A stretch of 64,000 bases of DNA from Microbacterium sp. 1S1 (lineage in GTDB: Bacteria > Actinomycetota > Actinomycetes > Actinomycetales > Microbacteriaceae), in contig NZ_CP043430.1 in NCBI RefSeq assembly GCF_008271365.1, positions 2,046,001 through 2,110,000 of the forward strand, written 5' to 3'. Of this stretch, positions 1-7,694 are shown in pieces. Under the pieces are notes generated by a model. The model worked only from the letters and a program-made list of their open reading frames with translations. It ran no database searches and was not told the DNA's origin. Every line of letters starts with the position of its first letter. Positions within the stretch are counted from its first letter, which is position 1. The translations under genes were made by a program, and so were the position numbers.

Positions 1-68
1 CGCCGCGGACCCCGCCGCCCTCGTTCAGCGCCGACAACAGGCCGCCGTTCGACACCGAGGCGACCTGA
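1..68 (+). CDS. 3' end of a gene cut by the window edge (possibly TatB)
   Basis: An open frame enters from the left edge and stops at TGA 66-68. The visible 22 codons are rich in Pro and acidic residues and end in PPFDTEAT. In many actinobacteria the gene convergent with the mrp cluster encodes the Sec-independent translocase subunit TatB, whose tail is disordered and proline-rich, so TatB is my best guess. That rests on synteny and tail composition only. No membrane or amphipathic helix of TatB lies inside the window, so the identity stays open. Confidence 0.45.
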   Translation, partial: PRTPPPSFSADNRPPFDTEAT

Positions 69-77
69 CCGCTCGGC

Positions 78-572
78 TCAGGAGAGACGCGTCCGCAGCA
101 CAGCCAGTTCCTCGTCGCTGAAGAGCGAGCGCGGGATCGCCGTGGCGACGGAGGCGTCGCGCACCTTGAAGAGCACCGCATCCTTGCCGACGCGGAGGCT
201 CTGGAAGGTGCGATAAGGGATCTCGGACCGGCGGCGGCCGCTCCCGAGCTGCAGCCGATCCTCCTCGAGCGCGACCCAGACGACCTCATCGACGGGCATC
301 GCGGCACGGACCGCGCGACGGGCGCTCGACGTCGTCAGGACGACGGCATAGAGACCGAGCGCCACCGTCGCGACCGGGAGCCATGCCACGACGCTGCTGG
401 CCTCCTCCCCGGCGGCGACGCGGCTGCCGAGGGTGAGGACGGAGAGCACGAGCCCGGCCGCCAGGGCGAGCCACATGACGATCGCGACGGGTCGGGTCAG
501 GGCGTAGATCGCGGCGTCCCGCGCCATCCGCCGCTGCAGACTCTCATCCACGGTCACGGAGCGGTGCGGCAT
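78..572 (-). CDS. YcxB-like two-TM membrane protein
   Basis: A 164-residue protein with two hydrophobic helices (about residues 28-50 and 62-82) followed by a soluble C-terminal half that resembles the YcxB-like C-terminal domain, a small beta-rich module of unknown function in Gram-positive bacteria. It begins 22 nt after the mrp stop on the same strand. GAGGAT ends exactly 6 nt before its ATG, so it can also be transcribed on its own as a leaderless mRNA. No catalytic motif is visible, and the function is unknown. Confidence 0.75.
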   Translation of the reverse strand: MPHRSVTVDESLQRRMARDAAIYALTRPVAIVMWLALAAGLVLSVLTLGSRVAAGEEASSVVAWLPVATVALGLYAVVLTTSSARRAVRAAMPVDEVVWVALEEDRLQLGSGRRRSEIPYRTFQSLRVGKDAVLFKVRDASVATAIPRSLFSDEELAVLRTRLS

Positions 573-578
573 CCGACC

Positions 579-584
579 ATCCTC
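579..584 (-). promoter_or_regulatory. -10 element GAGGAT, leaderless start of the YcxB-like gene
   Basis: The hexamer has A at position 2 and T at position 6 and is separated from ATG (572) by exactly 6 nt, so transcription should start at the A of the start codon. There is no ribosome-binding site. Inferred from spacing. Confidence 0.5.
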
Positions 585-594
585 CCATGCGGAC

Positions 595-1716
595 TCACCC
601 GACCGTCACCGGGAGGGAGCGCCCCGCCAGCCCTCGCCCCCGGCGGGCGAGGGAGGCGGCCAGCGTGCGGATGGCCAGGGCAGCCGCATCCTCCGGGGCG
701 GCGGCGACGACCGGGATACCGGCGTCCCCGCCCTGACGCAGCGCGGGGCTGAGCGGGATGGAGGCGAGCAGCGGCACCGGAGCACCCGGCGCGGACAGGG
801 CAGCGGCGACGGCCGCCCCGCCTCCGGCGCCGAACAGGTCGACGACGGTGCCGTCGGGGAGGGTGTAGGCCGCCATGTTCTCGACCACCCCGATCACCCG
901 CTGACCGGTCTGACGCGCGACGAGCCCGCTGCGGATGGCCACGTCGGACGCCGCCGCCTGGGGGGTGGTCACGACGAGGACCTCGGCGTGGGGGAGCAGC
1001 TGCCCGATCGAGATCGCGATGTCTCCGGTCCCCGGGGGCATGTCGATGAGGAGGACGTCGAGGTCGCCGAAGAAGACGTCGGTGAGGAACTGGGAGACCG
1101 TGCGGTGGAGCATCGGCCCGCGCCACGCCACGACGGACTCTCCGTCGCGGAGGAACATCCCGATGGAGATGGTCTTCACGCCGTAAGCCACCGGCGGCAG
1201 CATGAGGTCGTCGATGCGGGTCGGCTGCGTGCCGGCGGGGATGCCGAGCAGGCCGGGGATGGAGAAGCCGTGGACGTCGGCGTCGACGAGCCCGACCGCG
1301 AGGCCCTGGTCGGCGAGGGCGACGGCGAGGTTCGCGGTGACGGTGGACTTGCCGACCCCGCCCTTGCCGCTGGACACGAGGATGACGCGGGTGAGCGAGT
1401 CCGGACCGAACGGCATGTGCCGCGCGGGACGACCCTCGCGCAGCCGCTCCGTGAGCGCCTTGCGCTCTGCCGGGGTCATCACGCCGACCGCGACCTCGAC
1501 GGAGGTGATCCCCGGGACGCCGGCGGCGGCCCCGCGCACGTCCCGTTCGATGCGGTCCGCGGCGGGACACCCGACGATCGTCAGCGCGATGCCGACGCGC
1601 GCCATGCCGTCCTCGACCGTGATCTCCCGCACCATGTCGAGCTCGCCGATCGGGCGGCGCAGCTCGGGATCGGTCACCGCCGAGACGGCGGCCCTGACGC
1701 TCTCGGCCACGCTCAT
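595..1716 (-). CDS. mrp: Mrp/NBP35-family iron-sulfur cluster carrier ATPase
   Basis: A 373-residue protein. The N-terminal 80 residues are a MIP18 (DUF59) domain. A deviant Walker A typical of the MinD/Mrp family follows (SSGKGGVGKST, residues 115-125), then DMPPGTGD, a family signature. Family members bind and transfer Fe-S clusters to apoproteins in the cytosol. The usual C-terminal CxxC, expected just after VVENM, is absent: the segment reads AAYTLPDGTVVDLFG. To my recollection this is common in actinobacterial members. ATG 1716 overlaps the upstream DUF1003 stop by 4 nt (ATGA), so the two are translationally coupled. Confidence 0.93.
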   Translation of the reverse strand: MSVAESVRAAVSAVTDPELRRPIGELDMVREITVEDGMARVGIALTIVGCPAADRIERDVRGAAAGVPGITSVEVAVGVMTPAERKALTERLREGRPARHMPFGPDSLTRVILVSSGKGGVGKSTVTANLAVALADQGLAVGLVDADVHGFSIPGLLGIPAGTQPTRIDDLMLPPVAYGVKTISIGMFLRDGESVVAWRGPMLHRTVSQFLTDVFFGDLDVLLIDMPPGTGDIAISIGQLLPHAEVLVVTTPQAAASDVAIRSGLVARQTGQRVIGVVENMAAYTLPDGTVVDLFGAGGGAAVAAALSAPGAPVPLLASIPLSPALRQGGDAGIPVVAAAPEDAAALAIRTLAASLARRGRGLAGRSLPVTVG

Positions 1717-2234
1717 GATGCGGCGCCGCCCGCGGGCTTCTCCTCGACGTCGCCGAGCTCGGCCAGCAGCGCGCGCAGCTCGTGTCGCAGCACGTCGCGC
1801 GTGACCACCTGGGAGTTGCGCTCCTCCAGCGACATCCGCAGCGCGACGATCTCGCGGGCGAGGTACTCGGTATCGGCGAGATTCCGTTCCGCCCGCTGGC
1901 GGTCCTGCTCGATCTGCACGCGGTCGCGGTCGTCCTGCCGGTTCTGCGCGAGGAGGATGAGCGGCGCGGCATAGGAGGCCTGCAGCGACAACATCAGGGT
2001 GAGCGCGGTGAAACCGAGTGCGGCGTCGTCGAAGCGCACCTCACGCGGCATCAGCGTGTTCCAGCCGATCCAGAGGATGCAGAAGAGGCTGAGGATCACG
2101 AGGAACGCCGGGGTGCCCATCGCACGGGCGACCCACTCGGTGAACCGCCCAAAACGGTCGCGCGACGTGGAACGGGGGCGGGTGCTCGTCCGGCCCGGGG
2201 CGTCCAGCCGGGCGGCCCGCTCCTTGCGCGCCAT
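1713..2234 (-). CDS. DUF1003 family membrane protein
   Basis: A 173-residue protein with a basic N-terminus (residues 1-30), two transmembrane helices (about 40-60 and 75-98) and a charged helical tail predicted to form a coiled coil (about 100-160), the DUF1003 arrangement. DUF1003 genes often lie next to mgtE-like genes in actinobacteria, as here, which hints at a role in metal or envelope homeostasis, but no biochemical function is established. The start shares one base with the mgtE-like stop (TGATG), and the stop overlaps mrp by 4 nt, so this is the middle gene of a tight operon. Confidence 0.88.
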   Translation of the reverse strand: MARKERAARLDAPGRTSTRPRSTSRDRFGRFTEWVARAMGTPAFLVILSLFCILWIGWNTLMPREVRFDDAALGFTALTLMLSLQASYAAPLILLAQNRQDDRDRVQIEQDRQRAERNLADTEYLAREIVALRMSLEERNSQVVTRDVLRHELRALLAELGDVEEKPAGGAAS

Positions 2235-3502
2235 CAGCGCGCCTCCGTCACGGGCGGGGCGACGTCGTCGCTGTCGTGTGTTCGCCAGTCGTCCGGCAGC
2301 AGGTAGTCGAGGACGTCATCGATGCTGATCGCGCCGACGAGGCGGTGCGCGGCGTCGATCACGGGCAGCGAGACGAGGTCGTAGCTGGCGAGCATGCGCG
2401 CGACCTCGGCGGCCGACGCCGTGACGGGCACCGGCTCGAGGCTGTCGTCGAGGATGGCCCCGAGACGCTCGTGCGGCGGATAGCGGAGCATGCGCTGGAA
2501 GTGCACGAGACCGAGCAGCCGACCGGTGGGGGTCTCGAACGGCGGGAGCGTCACGAACACGGCCGCTGCGAGGGCCGGGTGCAACTCGTGGCGGCGGATG
2601 AGGGCGAGCGCCTCGGCGACCGTGGCGTCGGCGGACAGGATGATCGGCTCCGGGGTCATCAGGCCGCCGGCGGTGTCGGGGCCGTAGCGGAGGAGCATCC
2701 GCACGTCCTCCGCCTTCTCGGGCTCCATCCGCTGGAGAAGCTGCTCCAGCTGGGCGGGCGGAAGCTGGGCGAGCAGATCCGCGGCGTCGTCGGGCTCCAT
2801 CTGGTCGAGGATGTCGGCCGCGCGCTCCTCGCCGAGGCGGTCGAGGATGTGCACCTGCTCGTCCTCGGGCATCTCCTCCAGGGCGTCGGCGAGACGGTCG
2901 TCGGACAGCTCCTCCGCGACCTCGATCATCCGCTGCTGCGGGAGGTCGAGCAGCGTGTTCGCAAGGTCGGCGGCATGCAACTCGGAGTACGAGGCGACCA
3001 GCTGTTCGGCGGACTGGGCCTCGCCGGGCGCCTGCTCCTCGGTGACCTCGCTCCAGGCGGCGAAGGTCGTCGGGCCCTTGGCGAACGGGGAGGCGCCGGT
3101 CTTCGGACGGCGCAGGAAGAGCTGACTGATGGCCCACTCGCCGAGACGGTTGGGCTCGATCGCGACGTCCTCGATCACGGCGGTGCCGCTGCCGTCGATC
3201 AGACTCACACGTCGCCCCAGCATCTCCGCGAGGACGCGCACCTCACCGGCGCGCGGGGAGAATCGGCGGACGTTGATGAGTCCGGTGGTGATGACCTGGC
3301 CGGGGCGGATCGAGGTGACCCGGCCGATCGAGAGGAACACATGGCGCCGGCCGGGGATCTCCACGACCAGGCCGATCACGCGCGGGGCCGCGGTACTTCG
3401 ATACACGACGACGACATCCCGGACCTTGCCGAGCCGGTCGCCGACGGGATCGAAGACGGCGCACCCTGCGAGGCGCGCGGCGAAAACCCGTTGTGTGCTC
3501 AC
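2234..3502 (-). CDS. MgtE N-terminal domain plus CBS protein with PRC barrel, no channel domain
   Basis: 422 residues from GTG 3502. A PRC-barrel-like domain (about 1-90) is followed by the acidic helical MgtE_N domain (about 165-270, repeated LEEMPEDE/LDQMEPDDAADLL-type helices) and two CBS modules (about 275-400). MgtE Mg2+ channels place a five-helix pore after this cytosolic sensor. Here no transmembrane helix follows, so the protein is a soluble sensor-like relative and not a channel. GTG 3502 is preferred over an upstream in-frame start at 3574 because TACGCT lies exactly 6 nt before it. First gene of the mgtE-like / DUF1003 / mrp operon. Confidence 0.88.
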   Translation of the reverse strand: MSTQRVFAARLAGCAVFDPVGDRLGKVRDVVVVYRSTAAPRVIGLVVEIPGRRHVFLSIGRVTSIRPGQVITTGLINVRRFSPRAGEVRVLAEMLGRRVSLIDGSGTAVIEDVAIEPNRLGEWAISQLFLRRPKTGASPFAKGPTTFAAWSEVTEEQAPGEAQSAEQLVASYSELHAADLANTLLDLPQQRMIEVAEELSDDRLADALEEMPEDEQVHILDRLGEERAADILDQMEPDDAADLLAQLPPAQLEQLLQRMEPEKAEDVRMLLRYGPDTAGGLMTPEPIILSADATVAEALALIRRHELHPALAAAVFVTLPPFETPTGRLLGLVHFQRMLRYPPHERLGAILDDSLEPVPVTASAAEVARMLASYDLVSLPVIDAAHRLVGAISIDDVLDYLLPDDWRTHDSDDVAPPVTEAR

Positions 3503-3508
3503 TCGACC

Positions 3509-3514
3509 AGCGTA
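3509..3514 (-). promoter_or_regulatory. -10 element TACGCT, leaderless start of the MgtE-N/CBS gene
   Basis: TACGCT lies 6 nt before GTG 3502, with no ribosome-binding site between. It sets the start of the minus-strand operon and argues against the longer 3574 start. Confidence 0.6.
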
Positions 3515-3576
3515 GCCCGCGGCTCGCACGGGCGGCGGTCCGGAGGGCCGCACGGCCCGGAGACAGCGTGACATGG

Positions 3577-3582
3577 AAGAAT
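3577..3582 (+). promoter_or_regulatory. -10 element AAGAAT, leaderless start of the stress-protein-like gene
   Basis: AAGAAT is followed by 6 nt (GGCCGG) and ATG 3589. Same leaderless geometry as many genes in the window. The divergent minus-strand -10 at 3509-3514 lies about 65 bp away. Confidence 0.5.
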
Positions 3583-3588
3583 GGCCGG

Positions 3589-4347
3589 ATGAGCATGCTC
3601 AATCGCCCCGCGAGCGGCACGGACACCGGTGAGATCGTCGCGTCGACGCGCGACTACGAGAACGCGCAGAAGACGGTGTCGAAGCTGATCGCCGGAGAGG
3701 TGCCCGCCCGAGACATCGCGATCGTCGGTCAGAGCGTACGGACGGTCGAACGAGTGACGGGTCGACTCGGCTATGCCGCCGCTGCGCGCTCCGGGGCGAT
3801 CAACGGCGTGCTGATCGGCCTGTTCCTGTCGGCGATCCTCGTGCTCGGCAATCCCGAGGTCCCCATTCAGCTCTTCGTCGGCTTCGTCCTCATCGGGGTG
3901 GCCGTGGGGATGCTGCTGAGCCTCGTCACCTATGCCATCGTGCGTCGCCGTCGAGACTTCGCGAGCGTGACGCAGTTCGCTGCGGACCACTACGAGGTCA
4001 CCGTGCAGCCGGGCTCTCTGGCCAAGGCCCGCCAGGTGCTCGGTGCCCAGCGCACCGCGCCCGCGCGGCCTCCCGTGAACCTCGACGAGCCCCCGAAGTA
4101 CGGTGAGCGGATCACGCCAGGGGCTGCCTCGCCCGCGCCGGCCCCCGAGCCCGCTCCGGCTCCCGAGCCCGCTCCGGCCCCCGAGCCCGCTCCGGCCCCG
4201 GCTCCCGAGCCCGCGCCGGCTCCCGAGCCCGCTCCGGCCCCGGCTCCCGAGCCCGCGCCGGCTCCCGAGCCCGCGCCGGCTCCCGAGCCCGGGCTTCCGC
4301 CGCGACCGGCCGACCCGGGAACCGGCACGCCCGGATCCGTGCGGTGA
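3589..4347 (+). CDS. General-stress-protein-like membrane protein with Pro-Ala-Glu tail
   Basis: 252 residues from ATG 3589. Residues 10-60 resemble the N-terminal domain of the general stress protein 17M-like family. A glycine-rich and hydrophobic pair of helices follows (about 65-115), then a short basic and helical segment. From about residue 182 the protein is a low-complexity tail of alternating PAPEP units. Such a rigid, negatively charged tail could span part of the cell wall or act as a flexible linker. The function is unknown. The stop overlaps the next gene's GTG by 4 nt (GTGA), so the hydrolase is co-translated. Confidence 0.8.
   Translation: MSMLNRPASGTDTGEIVASTRDYENAQKTVSKLIAGEVPARDIAIVGQSVRTVERVTGRLGYAAAARSGAINGVLIGLFLSAILVLGNPEVPIQLFVGFVLIGVAVGMLLSLVTYAIVRRRRDFASVTQFAADHYEVTVQPGSLAKARQVLGAQRTAPARPPVNLDEPPKYGERITPGAASPAPAPEPAPAPEPAPAPEPAPAPAPEPAPAPEPAPAPAPEPAPAPEPAPAPEPGLPPRPADPGTGTPGSVR
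4132..4293 (+). repeat. In-frame Pro-Ala-Glu tandem repeat
   Basis: An array of near-identical 18-nt units (and 24-nt variants) encoding PAPAPE-type hexapeptides, eight EP steps in all. Codon choice is almost invariant (ccc gag ccc gct/gcg ccg gc), so the DNA itself is repetitive and prone to copy-number change between strains. Confidence 0.85.
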
Positions 4348-5021
4348 CCGAGCGGCCCACGGCCGCCCGCATCGAGGTCACGCTGCCCACCGGGGCGACC
4401 TCGGTGTCCGCCGACTGGACGCAGGGCACCCGCGATGACGTCATCCTGATCGCCCACGGGGCGGGCGCGGGGAAGGACCACCCCTTCCTCGGGGGCTTCG
4501 ACGCCGGGCTGGCGGCATTGGGGTTCTCGACGCTGCGCTTCAACTTCCCTTACATCGAGCAGGGCCGGCGGATGCCCGGTCCGGCGATGCACGCCATCGC
4601 GACCTGGGAAGCCGCCGTCGCCGACGCCCGCGTCCGCGCTCCGGGTGCCGCGGTCTGGGCGACCGGTAAGTCCTACGGCGGGCGGATGGCCTCCATGGCC
4701 GCCGCGGAGGGTCTCGCCGTGGACGGACTCGTCTACCTCGGCTACCCGCTCCACCCGCCCGGGCGCCCGGACAAGCCGCGGGTCGCCCATCTGCCGTCGA
4801 TCGCGGCACCGCAGCTCTTCGTGGCGGGCACGACGGATCCGTTCATCCAGCCGATCGCCGAGCTCGAGGAGGCCGTCGCGGCGTGCCAGGACGCCCGCGT
4901 GCATTGGATCGAGGGCGGCGGTCACTCCTTCGAGGTGAAGGGGCGGCGCCGACCGCCGGCCGAGGTCGGAGCGGACGTCGCGCCCGTGGTCGACGCCTTC
5001 GTCACCGCGCGGCGGGGTTGA
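4344..5021 (+). CDS. Alpha/beta hydrolase, KANL3/Tex30-like family
   Basis: A 225-residue protein with an alpha/beta-hydrolase core: HGAGAGKDHPF near residue 38 (oxyanion-hole segment), the nucleophile elbow GKSYGGR near residue 108 (Ser), and GGGHSF near residue 193 carrying the presumed catalytic His. This matches the short bacterial hydrolases related to KANL3/Tex30 (dienelactone-hydrolase fold). The substrate is unknown. GTG 4344 overlaps the previous stop, so it is co-expressed with the stress-protein-like gene. Confidence 0.85.
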   Translation: MTERPTAARIEVTLPTGATSVSADWTQGTRDDVILIAHGAGAGKDHPFLGGFDAGLAALGFSTLRFNFPYIEQGRRMPGPAMHAIATWEAAVADARVRAPGAAVWATGKSYGGRMASMAAAEGLAVDGLVYLGYPLHPPGRPDKPRVAHLPSIAAPQLFVAGTTDPFIQPIAELEEAVAACQDARVHWIEGGGHSFEVKGRRRPPAEVGADVAPVVDAFVTARRG

Positions 5022-5050
5022 TCTCCGGTCAGGCGGCCCGGGTGAGCTGT

Positions 5051-5075
5051 CGCTCGACGAGCTCGTCGTCGAGCG
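5051..5075. terminator. Hairpin between convergent genes
   Basis: CGCTCGACGA and TCGTCGAGCG form a 10-bp perfect stem with a 5-nt loop between the hydrolase stop (5021) and the aminopeptidase stop (5101). There is no T-run on either side, so it is a candidate bidirectional terminator only. Confidence 0.4.
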
Positions 5076-5100
5076 GCAACTCACCCTCGCGCATCCGCTG

Positions 5101-6522
5101 TCAGCCCTGCAGGCGCGCCATCCACGCCTCGACCTCGTCCGCCGTGCGGGGGATCCCCGCGGAGAGGTTGACCGGCCCGTCCTCGGTCATGAGGATGTCG
5201 TCCTCGATCCGCACGCCAATGCCGCGCAGTTCGGCGGGAACCGTGAGGTCGTCGATCTGGAAGTACAGCCCGGGTTCGATGGTGAAGACCATACCGGGGG
5301 TCAGGATGCCGTCGTAGTACATCTCACGGCGGGCCTGCGCGCAGTCGTGCACGTCGATGCCGAGGTGGTGCGACGTGCCGTGCACCATGTAGCGGCGGTG
5401 CTGGCCGCCCGCATCCGCGTCGAGTGCCTCCTCCGCGGTGACGGGGAGCAAACCCCACTCGGCGGTGCGCGCGGCGATCACGGTCATGGCCGCGGCGTGG
5501 ATGTCGCGGAACCGGACGCCGACCCTCGCCGCGGCGAAGGCGGCGTCGGCGGCCTCCCGCACGGTCTCGTAGACGCGGCGCTGCACCTCGGTGAACGTCC
5601 CCGACACCGGCAGTGTCCGGGTGATGTCGGCGGTGTAGAGGCTGTCGGCCTCCACGCCGGCGTCGACCAGGATGAGGTCCCCCGACACGACCGTGCCGTC
5701 ATTGCGGGTCCAGTGCAGGTAGCACGCGTGCGGGCCCGACGCCGCGATCGTGTCGTACCCCTCCCCGTTGCCGTCCTCCCGGGCGCGGCGGTGGAAGACG
5801 CCCTCGACGACGCGCTCGCCGCGGGCATGCGCGACGGCGGCGGGGAGCTCGCGGATGATGTCGTCGAACCCGCTCGCCGTGATCTCCACGGCGCGGCGCA
5901 TCTCGGCGATCTCGAAGTCGTCCTTGATCAGGCGCAGTTCGGAGACGAAGCGGGTGAGGGCCTCGTCCTCCTCGAGCACGAGCTCGCCCTCGACCGGGGC
6001 GAAGGCGTCCAGGTGAGCGGTGGCCACCTGGAGATCGGCGGCGACACCGGCGAGGGACGGACGGGGACCGATCCAGAACTCGCCCACCGTCGCGTCGGCG
6101 TAGAACTCGGTGGTCGTGCGGTCGGCGCGTTCGCGGAAGTAGAGCGTGACCTCGTGGCCGTCGTCCGTCGGGTCGAACACGAGCACCGAGTCGGGCTCGG
6201 CGTCGGAGGCCCAGCCCGTGAGATGGGCGAACGCGGAGTGGGCGCGGAAGACGTAGTCGGTGTCGTTGCTGCGCTGCTTGAGCGAGCCGGCGGGGATGAC
6301 CAGCCGCTTCCCGGGGAACGCGGCGGAGACCGCGGCGCGGCGGCGCTCGGCGTACGGCGCCTGGGCGCGCGGCGCCGGCAGCGTCTCCGGGCGCTCGGCC
6401 CAGCCGGTCGAGATGGTGTCGAGGAAGCCGCGCGGGAAGGGCTGCTTCCGGTTGGTCGAGCTGTTCTCGACGGGCGCCTCGACGGTCTCGTCGGTGATCG
6501 TGTCGTTCTCTCCGGTGCTCAT
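5101..6522 (-). CDS. pepP: Xaa-Pro aminopeptidase (aminopeptidase P, M24B)
   Basis: A 473-residue cytosolic metallopeptidase that removes an N-terminal residue preceding proline. An N-terminal AMP_N domain (about 60-200) is followed by the M24 pita-bread domain. Metal ligands are visible: DAGVE and the following TADITRT supply two Asp, VHGTSHHLG the His, and FTIEPGLY and RIEDD two Glu. Length and order fit aminopeptidase P. The first 30 residues are an unconserved acidic extension. GAGACT 6 nt upstream of ATG 6522 suggests leaderless expression. Confidence 0.93.
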   Translation of the reverse strand: MSTGENDTITDETVEAPVENSSTNRKQPFPRGFLDTISTGWAERPETLPAPRAQAPYAERRRAAVSAAFPGKRLVIPAGSLKQRSNDTDYVFRAHSAFAHLTGWASDAEPDSVLVFDPTDDGHEVTLYFRERADRTTTEFYADATVGEFWIGPRPSLAGVAADLQVATAHLDAFAPVEGELVLEEDEALTRFVSELRLIKDDFEIAEMRRAVEITASGFDDIIRELPAAVAHARGERVVEGVFHRRAREDGNGEGYDTIAASGPHACYLHWTRNDGTVVSGDLILVDAGVEADSLYTADITRTLPVSGTFTEVQRRVYETVREAADAAFAAARVGVRFRDIHAAAMTVIAARTAEWGLLPVTAEEALDADAGGQHRRYMVHGTSHHLGIDVHDCAQARREMYYDGILTPGMVFTIEPGLYFQIDDLTVPAELRGIGVRIEDDILMTEDGPVNLSAGIPRTADEVEAWMARLQG

Positions 6523-6528
6523 CCGTCC

Positions 6529-6534
6529 AGTCTC
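6529..6534 (-). promoter_or_regulatory. -10 element GAGACT, leaderless start of pepP
   Basis: GAGACT ends 6 nt before ATG 6522 with the same spacing as at the other leaderless genes. A weaker hexamer, but A2 and T6 are kept. Confidence 0.45.
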
Positions 6535-6558
6535 TCACCCGGAGGGCGAGGACGGGGA

Positions 6559-7581
6559 TCAGCCGGCCGGTTCGAGCTGCACGATGAGGGCGCGGTGATC
6601 GCTGCCGCCCGCGTCCTCGAGGACGGCGGAGCCGGTGGGACGCCAATTGGGAGATGCCATCACATGGTCGATCGGTGCGCCGGCCAGGGCGGGGAACGAA
6701 CTCGGCCACGTGCCGGACATCCCGTTGCCCGTCCGGGACGCGACGTCGCGGCAGTACCCGATGTCACCGCCGTCGACCCCGAGGGAGGCCATGTGGTCCA
6801 CGGTGGCGTTGAAGTCGCCGGCGAGGATGAAGTCGCCGGCAGGGCACTGGTCGGCGATCCACTGCAGATCGCTCTGCCACTGCTGCATCTCCTCGACGCG
6901 CGGCGCCACGGCGTGCACCGCGACGATGGTCGGACCGTCTCCGTCGATGGGCATCAGCACGGCGCTCGGCACGGACCCGGTGTTGTTGCTGCCGTCCTTG
7001 GATGACTCGATCACGGAGTACTCGCCCAGTTCCGGAGCGACGAGGACGGTGGTCTGCCAGGACTGGGGGCCGTCCGGCACGTCCGGCCGGAACTGCACGT
7101 GGTGCACCCACATCGGGTGCCCCTGCTCGCGCAGCATCAGCGCGATCCGCTCACCGACCTCTTCGGTGGTCTCCGGCAGCGCGACGACGTCGGCTTCCTG
7201 TTCCAGGATCTCCTGCGCGATCTGCTCGGCCGAGACCGCCTCTCCCGCCGTGTTCCAGGTGAGCACCCGCAGGCTCGTGTCGGTGCGCTCGGGGAGGGCG
7301 GCCACGCCGAAACCGCGGGTCGCTCCGATCGCGCCGGTCGCCGCGGCACCGAGGAGGGCGACGATCAGGACCGAGGCGGCGAAGCCGCGAAGCGGGCGGG
7401 CGAGCAGGAGCAGCAGCGCCACCACCGCGATGACCAGGAACCCGCCGAGCACGAGGCCGCGCGCGGCGACGAGCTGAGCGAACGGGTAGGTCTGCTCGAG
7501 GCGGAAGAACTGCGGCCACACGACGATCGCCGTCGCGATCGCGAACAGCACGGTGAGCAGGATCCCCAGGAGTCGAAACAT
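6559..7581 (-). CDS. Membrane-anchored endonuclease/exonuclease/phosphatase-family protein
   Basis: 340 residues. Three hydrophobic helices occupy residues 1-90. The EEP domain follows: TWNTAG (metal-binding Asn), ALPETTEE (Glu), LAGDFNATVDH (Asp-Asn pair) and the terminal GSDHRA (Asp-His). All catalytic positions of the Mg2+-dependent phosphodiesterase/nuclease fold are present, so it should be an active enzyme facing outside the cell after the third helix. The substrate (extracellular DNA, phospholipid or other phosphodiester) cannot be told from sequence. A TAGGCT -10 lies 7 nt before ATG 7581. Confidence 0.87.
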   Translation of the reverse strand: MFRLLGILLTVLFAIATAIVVWPQFFRLEQTYPFAQLVAARGLVLGGFLVIAVVALLLLLARPLRGFAASVLIVALLGAAATGAIGATRGFGVAALPERTDTSLRVLTWNTAGEAVSAEQIAQEILEQEADVVALPETTEEVGERIALMLREQGHPMWVHHVQFRPDVPDGPQSWQTTVLVAPELGEYSVIESSKDGSNNTGSVPSAVLMPIDGDGPTIVAVHAVAPRVEEMQQWQSDLQWIADQCPAGDFILAGDFNATVDHMASLGVDGGDIGYCRDVASRTGNGMSGTWPSSFPALAGAPIDHVMASPNWRPTGSAVLEDAGGSDHRALIVQLEPAG

Positions 7582-7588
7582 CCCCTCC

Positions 7589-7594
7589 AGCCTA
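7589..7594 (-). promoter_or_regulatory. -10 element TAGGCT upstream of the EEP-family gene
   Basis: TAGGCT is 7 nt from ATG 7581. The gap contains GGAGGGG directly against the ATG, too close to serve as a normal ribosome-binding site, so a leaderless start is favoured. Confidence 0.5.
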
Positions 7595-7682
7595 GAAGTT
7601 CCGCCTGTGAAGTCGCTGCCCCGCAGGGGCGGATCGACGCGGATGGTGTGCGGAATTCCGCGCCGAGGCCCGTGGCGCTCGG

Positions 7683-7688
7683 TACGCT
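7683..7688 (+). promoter_or_regulatory. -10 element TACGCT, leaderless start of the PHP gene
   Basis: TACGCT then 6 nt then ATG 7695. Confidence 0.55.
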
Positions 7689-7694
7689 CGGAGG

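Noticed and set aside
3493..3588. Longer N-terminus for the stress-protein-like gene
   Set aside because: The extension would overlap the divergent promoter; AAGAAT 6 nt before ATG 3589 and the family N-terminus support the shorter form.
4103..4438. Pro/Arg-rich plus-strand frame overlapping the PAPEP repeat
   Set aside because: An out-of-frame reading of the repeat; the upstream gene is continuous and coupled to the next one.
5029..5094. 21-codon minus-strand frame directly after pepP (MREGELPLDDELVERQLTRAA)
   Set aside because: It lacks a ribosome-binding site and lies over a 10-bp hairpin between convergent genes; the inverted repeat explains the sequence better than a peptide.
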